From NCBI GenBank assembly GCA_028753945.1, contig JAPNXP010000008.1:3534001-3598000 (forward strand): 64,000 nt of DNA. The letters are read 5' to 3'. Of the stretch, positions 55,944-64,000 are shown piece after piece. Below the pieces are notes generated by a model that worked only from the letters and a program-made list of their open reading frames with translations, was not told the DNA's origin and did no database searches. This stretch comes from Hexactinellida sp. DTS-2022 (Eukaryota > Porifera > Hexactinellida). The position numbers and the translations under genes are program-made. Each line of letters begins with the position of its first letter. Position 1 is the stretch's first letter.

Positions 55944-57136
55944 ATGCAAGAAACAACAAACGACTACCATATCAATATCAACAAGATGCAAGGAAATACA
56001 TTCAATTCAAGTATCCAGAGTCCCTCAGTTAAACTCAACAACGGAGTCTCCATCCCTCAGCTCGGGCTGGGGACGTACAACATCACTAATGACTCAGTGC
56101 CAGAAGTGGTCAGGAATGCAATCAGGATTGGTAAGTTACACTACGTAACATATATGCTACACAACAATACTGCACAAATTAATCTCCCGTTAACAAAGTA
56201 GTACTACTATACCTCTCTTTAATTTCAGATACAGTTTTCAGAGTGTTGACTGTATTGCAATGGTTTGTAGGTTATCGACACTTTGACTGTGCTTGGCTGT
56301 ACAACAACGAGACAGGCATCGGCAGAGGAATAGCTCAGGCCCTGAAGGAGGGCATTTGCAGGAGAGAAGACCTCTTCATCACTACCAAACTCAGCCCTGT
56401 GCACTTCGGTGACGTCAGAGGGGGCTTCCAACAGAGCCTGGAGAGACTGGGACTGGACTACATAGACTTGTACCTGATGCACTATCCGTTCCAGTTCAGA
56501 GCGGACCCACAGGTGAGGGCCAACAAAGACCTCACGCCTGCACACATGATCGGGTACGACGCTAGCCTCATCGGCAAAACCTGGTCGCAGCTGGAGGAAC
56601 TCTTCGATTCCGGGAAGGTGCGCTCTATCGGTGTGTCCAAATTTAGCATCAAGAAGCTAGAGTGTCTGCTGAGAACAGCCCGAGTTGTCCCAGCAGTTAA
56701 CCAGTGCGAAGTGCAGGCGTACTTCCAGCAACACAAGCTGAGAGCTTACTGCAGGAGCAATGGGGTCGTGTTCCAGGGGTACAACTCTCTGGGCACACCC
56801 TCCCCTGTCAAGTCCAACATATCAGGTCTCACACGAGTGATGGAGACAGAGGAGGTGAGAGAAGTCGGTGAGAAGCACGGCGCCACACCGGCCCAGGTGT
56901 GTCTGGCATTCGCCATGACTCTGGGCGACATCGTGATACCAAAGACAACGAGTGAGGAGCGACTGAGAGAGAACTTATCAGCTGTGAGTTTCCAGCTGGA
57001 TGAGTCAGACATGGCGACGCTTAAGGGGATGGACAGGGGAATAAGGTACCAGGACCTGAGTTGGTTCTTTCCTGCCGAGGCAACCTTAGATGATATCTGG
57101 GACACTGATTATGATTACAATTATCTGTTGGAGTAA
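55944..57136 (+). CDS. Aldo-keto reductase, right copy
   Basis: Exons 55944-56130 and 56271-57136 give 350 residues with the same tetrad (D68, Y73, K102, H133) and the same splice phase as the left copy. An intron of 140 bases begins GTAAGT here, GTGAGT in the left copy. The frame is intact, so both copies look functional. Their almost identical upstream regions imply similar regulation. The long frame that reads through the intron end from 56243 is not the true exon start: the residues before GYRHFD come from exon 1. Confidence 0.93.
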
Positions 57137-57142
57137 CTAGTC

Positions 57143-58704
57143 AATTCAGTGTTGTATTAGCAGTCATTAATGTATAAATGTGTTTGATTTTGTTATTAAA
57201 TTGAGTTTAAGTCCTTGAGACTTGAGAATATACTGTCTAATTGCAAACATAATATAAAAGACACCTTAAAATTATCTAAATTTGAGTCCTGTTTTATTTG
57301 CACATTAATATGACGCTCAAATCAAATACGTATGCTAATGAGATATGATGCCCTATACTGAACTCCTCATGATAGGCAACTCTTTTCCCAGTCCCAGATG
57401 TTCCTAGAAATTACTATAACATTGGAACTAAACTTCTTATAAGCACAGTTTCTCAGCTCCGAGCCTCCAACATACAGAGTGTAGAACATGTCCTATTCTT
57501 ACCAGATATGCAAGTTGTTGTTGTTACTGCTGCAATTGATTACATACATTAATTGTTATGTGCAATAAATATAAACCATTAATGAATCAATGAGTTTTCA
57601 TAAAATTTGGAGGCTTGTCAGTATAATCAAAATGCTATCCATTCGACACAATATTTAGTGATATCTTGATCCCCTGGTATGTATTGATAAACCTGATTAG
57701 AATACAATGCCAGCATACAGTAGTACAATAATATATTAACGAGAGTGCATATCAATTCGAGTTAGACAATGTAAAAGGAATCCCTTGTTTAACTGATGAC
57801 TATTGGATGCAGTTGTACTTTGAAAAATAATGATTAGGTACAATATACGTACAACTATAATGTGAAATAAATTGAATTAGTACCTAGCTAGAAGAATAGA
57901 ATTAGCTCTTAGTTCAGCCTGAAACTCCTGATGAAGTGTTAAAGTATATCAAAACAAGACTAAATTGTTCCAGCTGTAATGGCACTCCTTCATGAGTAAA
58001 TAATGTTCTTCGATGTGTGAGCTCTAATTCTCCAGACTATACTGCAAACACGCATAGAACATAAAGTCAAGTAAATTTCCATCTGATTTAAGCGAAACCT
58101 GTGGAACTGATAATAATTAAGTGAATTCTGAACTTGCTAGTTGATATTAACATTTGTATATTAATATATTTTACTAAATGCATCTTAATTATTAAAAGTT
58201 GTTTTTTCGAGCTACGCGTGTCACCTTAGTAATTGGTTAGTAGTCACATAGGTTGATATTCTCGGATGTATTACTATGTTTAGATTTCTTCGTGTGAATT
58301 GAAACCCCTCGGGAATGGAAAATAAGTATTATAGTGTATTGACCGAGTTTACTACATAGAAAACATACTGCTTATATATGTTTGGCTAAATAAATTAGTA
58401 GGTACGAAGCCAAAATACGTACTAACCCACGTTATAGCCAAGTTAAACTGTAAATTAACTAATCTCTATAATTAACAATTGCATGATTTGGAGATGAACT
58501 AGTTTAAAAGAAAAGAACTTCATAAATACAATATAGGGCTGTGTTTACCAATATAACATAGAAGGATAATATAACAGTTCTACAATAGCACGGTATACCG
58601 TATTTACAACACACATCAGAGAATAACCTCTAACCACTAGTAAGCTAATTAGTAATTTTTCAAAGTTAACAAAATACAATTTCTGTCTGCCTCAATGCAT
58701 ATTA
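57143..58704. other. AT-rich spacer between aldo-keto reductase and LASP genes
   Basis: 1.5 kb of AT-rich DNA holding the 3' regions of two convergent genes. I find no frame, paired repeat or transposon end. Confidence 0.6.
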
Positions 58705-61700
58705 TTACGCCTTCTCAACGTAATTGGACGGAAGTAGGCCTCGATTTCCTGTTCTCGAATTGGTAGCTATCATCCAACCATCATCAATAATCTCAGCATC
58801 TATAATCCTGTCTCCCTCGTTAAATGAGACCTCGTCATCCTCAGCAGCCTGGTAGTCGTATACAGCCACGAAGTATTCCTGCAGTGTAATTGTATCAGAT
58901 ATAGTTGGTATAGTCAAGTATGGGATTTGTATCATTTGTTGATAAAAGTTTGGTAAATAATTCGGTAAAACAGTACGAAATCCTTTTGACTAATTATATC
59001 TTTTACAATTTGTGGGAGTAGTACATGTGCTATATAAACACGATTAATAAAGCGTGTATTATTAGCTCAAACGATTAAGTAAATACAGTGAAACCGGTTT
59101 TTTCTAACCATTTTTTTAGAGATAAAAATAGTAAGAAAAAACTGATAAGTTATAATAAGCCGAATTAGTACAAACGATTAAGTAAGTACAGTTTATCTGG
59201 TAGGAGAGTATGAACTCACTTTAGCCTTTGGTGGCGGCGCGTGATGGACAGGGGCGGGAGCTTGGTGGACAGGGACGGGCGCTTGGGCGGGGGGGCTGCG
59301 AACCGGCGGCATAGAGGTGGCCTGTGGAGCTATAGAGGACTGTTAATAAGAACATTCGCAGCTCTTATTCAGAGCTCACTAAAGGTGCAGAAATAGACCC
59401 TGAGCTGAGGGCTGAAAATGAATAATCGCCCGGATTATTATTCGAGGTAATACGGAGCGCTACCAATAACCAAATACTGATTATTGTTTGAGAAAATACA
59501 TTCGTTATCCACACTATTGGTAAGCTATAAAGTTGTCGAATTGCTTACGCTAACTCACGGATATAAGGCGCTCGTGCGGGCTCTTGAGGATACCCCGCGT
59601 AACCTGCCTCTGGGCGGGGCTCGGATGGGTCCTGTCCGAACTGACCAGGTTTATAGTCCTTGTGGTACACAGCCTAACGTAAGTAGCATTATATACCAAC
59701 TAGTTACTCACTAACAAAGTTAGTAATATCATAATAACTGGGTTTATATGTCAATATGGCAGGCCTCTTCAATTAGCGGGCCGCGGGCCAAAAGTGGCCC
59801 GCCGCGTATATTTGGTAATGTTAAGTAATGTAGAAGATCAATGAATAGTGGCCCGGGGGTCTTGCCTGATTTTCCAAAAGTGGCCCGGGGATAAAACTAA
59901 TTGAAGAGCCCTGCAATATGGTATACGAAAGGGTCGCTCAATATTATATACAACCGCGAGTTCATTCAAGCACGTTAAGTGAACGGACTCTTTATAGACG
60001 CATTAAATAGATAGATGCTCCCATTTAGTAATACAAATTGAATAATTTAGAGCGAGCTCAAACAAATCCAGGGATTACTGCTAATCTAACATAAACCTAC
60101 AGCAGACAGTTCTCCTTGTTTCTTTATCCTGGCATTCTCTGGCGTTTCAGCGACAGCAGTGAACATTTCAAGGTTCTTTCTGTGTTCTTTCTGATACTCA
60201 ACCTACACAGGAACATACACGTTAACAATATAATTAATTTATAATACGCTTATATAACAATCAAGGATATATTCAGCGCGAGACGCTCCTTTTGGAGCAT
60301 GATTTTTGGAAAATTTGAATTTGGAGCGCGAAAATTGGAATCCTCTGCTATACCATAACATTAATTTGTGATCCAGGCGTGTGAAAATCGAATCAGACCA
60401 GGATTAGGAGCGTATTTACAAATGGCTGTATAATACACTGATACACAATACCACACCACTTACTTGACTGGTTTGCTTTGTAACAGCCCTGAGCCTCATA
60501 TTCTCAGGCGTGTCTGCCACAGCTGTGAACTTAGTCGTTGGGTAGTGTCTAGAGACATGTGTACACTATGTTAATATTATATTCATCCATTGGTTAAATA
60601 TAGAAGGGGTTAAGATCAACATTGTATGCTATTATAATTGTATTCAACGCTTGACTTTTTCATCAATTTTAAATATTGTCTTTATTAAAAAGAATATTCC
60701 CCAAAGCCAAGTTTTGTATGGCATCCAGGCAAAGCTAATTATAGCCATGGAATTGAAATTTAATAATTACAGTGAAATTGGTGTATTATGTTAAAATGAG
60801 CGATCGAGGCAATAAATTACACTGAGTTTAAGAAAAAATATAACTCTCATTGGAAATACTGGCTACTATACGTGTGGTGAGTTAAGACATTTAATTGGGG
60901 TAGAGTATATTAAGTTACTATATTATTAAACGCATGTTTGCCAGGTTTGGTCATAACCAAACACGATGCGATGCCACAGGCTTACACTCACGTGTCACAA
61001 TACGGCTTCTTGCTGTACCCCTTGTACGTCTTCATTGTCAACTTGAGGCCACAAGTTTCGCACGAGAAGCATGGTTTGTGCCAAGTCTAGATGAAAGAGA
61101 ATAATTATGTATAATCAAATTGGGAAGAAATGAAAGTTACAAGTAGGTTATCCCATACTTGTGCTGAGAGGCTGTTCAACTGCTTAAGTATGCACAATAC
61201 ATCAAAGTATATCTCCTTATATGGTTACTGTGTAGTGTGCCATTTTAAACACAGGCTTCAGTATTATTCAAATATGAAATGAATCTATACGAACTCTAAA
61301 TAATTCGTTGTGGTAACGTGGACTATCTGTTTACTCTCGAATGGTGACAAGTAAATGAAAGTAAACTTTTGTTAACAGAGTTCTCGCAAATCAAAATACA
61401 TTGAAACATAAATGACAAAATAAATACAGTATTAAATAAATAAATAAACCCAAGGTGACCAGGTGAGGAGTGTTAAATGAATAGTTTTGGAACTAATAAA
61501 CATAATTGGTAAACCGAATAGTCAAACAAATAGGAAATTATAGTTTTCTGAACATGTAGAGATCAGTTTTGGATAATGCGTAATAGAATTACTCTATACC
61601 AAGTAAATAAGAAAAACCGAATACAGTTTCCATATACTCTGTATAATTTATGCCGGTTATAAGAACATGTCGGTTATAAGAACGCTATATGCAGTTCCCG

Positions 61701-62148
61701 ACGATGTTCTTATATCCGGTATCCATGTATATATGAAATTGGTATCACTATTTGATCAACCGTTAACAAAATACTGATATTAGGGACATAACCGAATATC
61801 ATACTATTGAACCATTGTCAACCTTGGTCTAACACACTTTGGAATATTGCGTTACGTAACGTTTGAACGTCCCGTCCCTTTGGGTTCCAAAATATTAATT
61901 AGATAGTATACTAATAGTCCGAATGTAGTCAGGCTAATACTATTGTCAAATTTAGACTACGAACAATTCGAGGAGCGAGGGGGCAATTACAATTCAGGGC
62001 AAATGGTACTGTAAGAAGAGACCGCCATTATTGAAAACTAAAAGTATTGACAACAAACACGTACACCTTATAAACTCACCTTGTCCAAACAACTGAGCTT
62101 TTCAGTTGGGTAGACAACTTTATTACATCTTGCACAAGGAGGGTTCAT
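58705..62148 (-). CDS. LASP1: LASP, LIM and SH3 domain actin-binding protein
   Basis: Exons 62080-62148, 60992-61086, 60464-60548, 60101-60202, 59559-59673, 59220-59329 and 58705-58878 join in frame to 249 residues (human LASP1 261). LIM domain 5-55 ([20 protein letters not shown], then CFSCETC and KPYCDTHYP), two nebulin repeats about 60-125 ([25 protein letters not shown]), a proline-rich linker about 150-190 and a C-terminal SH3 ([20 protein letters not shown] ... [10 protein letters not shown]). Known role: binds F-actin through the nebulin repeats and partners such as zyxin or VASP at focal contacts. Gene order of domains is exactly that of vertebrate LASP1/2. Its start is 814 bases from the divergent Ig/FN3 gene. 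The first intron holds a decayed pogo MITE at about 61623-61730. Confidence 0.96.
59760..59913. mobile_element. hAT-type MITE, CAGGCCTCTTCAATTAG family, 154 bp
   Basis: CAGGCCTCTTCAATTAGCGG ... AACTAATTGAAGAGCCCTG with a perfect 8-base duplication CAATATGG (59752-59759, 59914-59921). Inner GTGGCCCG words repeat in both orientations. In a LASP intron. Confidence 0.82.
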
Positions 62149-62962
62149 TCTTCTTGAATATAATTAATTTTAGGCTGAAAGAAACTGTAATAACTGCAAT
62201 AAATACAATAAATTTATCACGGTAGAATAGATCAATTCTCTAATAAATATCCATTGAATCTATTGCATTACCTTTTCTGGCAATAAAAGGCTAGAACATT
62301 GACGCTGATGAAATATAAGCTATATGGCATAATGTATATTTATGGCTGAGCCTAATATAATATACGAGTTAGGGAAGAAGCCAGGAGAAGAATTCGAAGA
62401 TAAATTAAACAATAGTATACCAGAAAAGGCAATAAATAGCTTACTTTTAGCTCATTGCTTGTAATTAGATTTACTACTGGACTATTGAACCAAATATAGA
62501 TTCTGAATTTATCTCCTTTATTTGCTTCGAGTTACCTCTCCGGATAACTTATTAGTAACTTTGTAATAAATGGATAAATGTCACAAATGGAGTTGAATCT
62601 ATATGATAGACACAGTTGACTATTTGCTATTCATTTTAATTAATTAATCAATTTATACGTGTTCTATGCTTAGAGGGTAATTCACTTTGGAGACTTTGGC
62701 TCAAAGTAAATTCAATCCTGTCAGTCCTCTCTATCAAATTAATATCTAGAGAACCAAATTTGTTGTTTACAAAATACTATCTTCCAAAACAAACTAATAG
62801 AGCCATAGCAATATATAATTCAGGTGTGTTACTGTTGCAGTGTAAGTGCGAATTTTGTGTATTCGCGAATACGCCAAATTCGCACTTACACTGCAACATT
62901 ACCAACGTATATAGTATTCCATTCATTTCTTATCCCAATTCACTTTTCCCGTAAGGTAAGGT
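62149..62962. other. Divergent spacer between LASP and the Ig/FN3 gene
   Basis: AT-rich; contains the palindrome at 62828-62906. The promoters of both genes should be here. Confidence 0.55.
62828..62906. repeat. 79-bp palindrome
   Basis: TGTTGCAGTGTAAGTGCGAA ... TTCGCACTTACACTGCAACA with a short centre around TATTCGCGAATA. Probably a tiny inverted-repeat transposon or its relic. The related word CTACACTGCAACAT is near 34919. Confidence 0.65.
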
Positions 62963-64000
62963 ATGCTATTCAGTCTCCGGCTTCATTGTCTCATTATCGT
63001 GTCTATCTTGCCGCTCTCGCTGAGTCAGACTGCGAGTGTCCATTACACACCCGCCCTGCCGGCACCGGGAGAAGACGTCACTCTTCACTGTTCATTCACT
63101 TCCAATCCCAACTCTACATTCGTATCCGCTCTGCCTACCTTCTTCATACACTCTATTAACGTCGGTTTCGCAGCTATAAACAACAACTACAGCGTAAATG
63201 GCATAGACCTGTCTCGATACAGCGCAAGAATATACCCTGGCTCCACAGGCCAGCAGATCTCAGCTAACTTAACGCTGCTAAATGTCACCAGAGCGGACGA
63301 GGGCACTCTGCTAGGGTGTTCTGTTCAGAAAACTATATTCACGAGTCTTACTAAGTTTATCCCTGTGGACGTGTCGGAGCCCCCGCAGGGAATAACCTCG
63401 CTTACTCGGACCCCCCTGCACCCTCTCAGCTGTCTAGCCACCCTCTCATGGGAAGCGCCGCGTAGCGACAGAGAAATAACAAGCTACTCCGTATTACGCG
63501 ACCAAGTAGAGGTACACACCAACGCGGCTACCGACCTGTCCTACGAGATCACCGGCGCACAAACAGTGGGGGAGACCAGCGCCTACAGTGTGGTGCCTGC
63601 GAGCGTGGCGGGGCGTCCCGAGGGCGTACCCCAGGTGGTAACCGTGCATATACCAGAGTTTCAATTCGATAGAGGAACGTTTTCTGTGGAGCATGAAACT
63701 GAGAACTTTCTGAATTGGAATACGACAAACAGTTTCCCTGATCCAGTGGTTGTTACCTACAGACTGGAGTTGCTAGAAGCGGGCGCAGTCAAGCAGACCT
63801 ACTCATTCTTCGCAAACACAAACGATAACAGATACACTTTCTCGGGTGTGAATGGGCACAGCTACGTACTGCGGCTATCCGCTTATAAGATGTGCGCCCA
63901 ATCAATTGACAGCAGTATCGACTTCAATACTGAAGAGCCCACAGAACAGATAGGCACATTCGACACAACTATTTTGGTTATATCAGGCAGCGGCGTGTTG
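62963..64000 (+). CDS. Ig/fibronectin-III cell-surface protein (5' part, runs off the window)
   Basis: An uninterrupted frame of 346 codons from the ATG at 62963 to the last base. Signal peptide 1-21 (LIIVSILPLSLS); an Ig-type domain about 26-137 with the cysteine pair C43 and C119 (DVTLHCSF; GTLLGCSV); then two fibronectin-III-like segments, about 143-230 (EPPQGITSL, LSWEAP, SYSVLRD) and 235-325 (FLNWNT, VTYRLELLE, YVLRLSAY). The final residues (TILVISGSGVL) look like the start of a membrane helix. The overall plan is that of a single-pass adhesion or receptor protein. Ligand and tail are unknown. Divergent from LASP. Confidence 0.82.
   Translation, partial: MLFSLRLHCLIIVSILPLSLSQTASVHYTPALPAPGEDVTLHCSFTSNPNSTFVSALPTFFIHSINVGFAAINNNYSVNGIDLSRYSARIYPGSTGQQISANLTLLNVTRADEGTLLGCSVQKTIFTSLTKFIPVDVSEPPQGITSLTRTPLHPLSCLATLSWEAPRSDREITSYSVLRDQVEVHTNAATDLSYEITGAQTVGETSAYSVVPASVAGRPEGVPQVVTVHIPEFQFDRGTFSVEHETENFLNWNTTNSFPDPVVVTYRLELLEAGAVKQTYSFFANTNDNRYTFSGVNGHSYVLRLSAYKMCAQSIDSSIDFNTEEPTEQIGTFDTTILVISGSGVL

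Larger units (their letters stand above)
55684..57142 (+). repeat. Right arm of the 1.45-kb inverted repeat
   Basis: Reverse-complement partner of 53701-55155, ending CTGTTGGAGTAACTAGT. About 530 bases separate the arms. Confidence 0.88.

Noticed and set aside
56243-56270. ATG at 56243 as start of the right aldo-keto reductase (and its mirror near 54599)
   Set aside because: It lies in the intron; exon 1 supplies the barrel's first strand and the splice at GGT-TAT-CGA restores the family sequence IGYRHFD.

Overview
The window is animal nuclear DNA. Exons are GC-balanced to GC-rich and sit in AT-rich introns and spacers, splice sites are ordinary GT-AG apart from one GC-AG, and the gene set is metazoan: a LASP LIM-SH3 protein, CDC42, paraplegin, Hrs, CDKL2 and an exon-shuffled collagen with von Willebrand A (vWA) domains. 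Genes are close together (0.25-2 kb apart), many are single-exon, and the spacers hold TTAA-rich runs and many small DNA transposons. This suits an early-branching or invertebrate animal, a sponge being my best guess. No RNA marker is present to settle it.

Layout, left to right: fragments of an SLC38-like transporter and an ankyrin-like exon (0.2-0.8 kb); Hrs/HGS (+); a TBC Rab-GAP (+); an LRR-EGF transmembrane receptor (-) and an orphan multi-pass membrane protein (-); a Tigger/pogo transposon fossil and a block of nested hAT-type elements (12.9-17.1 kb); PEX2 (-) and uracil-DNA glycosylase (+) divergently placed; CDKL2-like kinase (+); a LEM-BTB-ubiquitin-like chimera (+); paraplegin/SPG7 (-, 6 exons); DDX49 (+); CDC42 (-); a 53-residue membrane microprotein candidate (-); a 20-exon Ig-vWA-collagen-vWA protein (-); an NHL-repeat protein (-); two near-identical aldo-keto reductase genes on the arms of a 1.45-kb inverted repeat; LASP (-, 7 exons); and the start of an Ig/FN3 receptor (+) running off the right edge.

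The neighbours do not form a pathway. The core genes cover endosomal sorting (HGS, the TBC protein), peroxisome import (PEX2), base excision repair (UNG), mitochondrial protein quality control (SPG7), ribosome biogenesis (DDX49) and actin control (CDC42, LASP). The lineage-flavoured genes encode secreted or membrane adhesion-type proteins. The most unusual gene is the 512-residue protein at 26391-27929, where a ubiquitin-like domain is inserted inside a BTB fold behind an N-terminal LEM domain.

Exon structures were built by hand from splice signals and reading phase. All multi-exon models close in frame, but none has been tested against transcripts.
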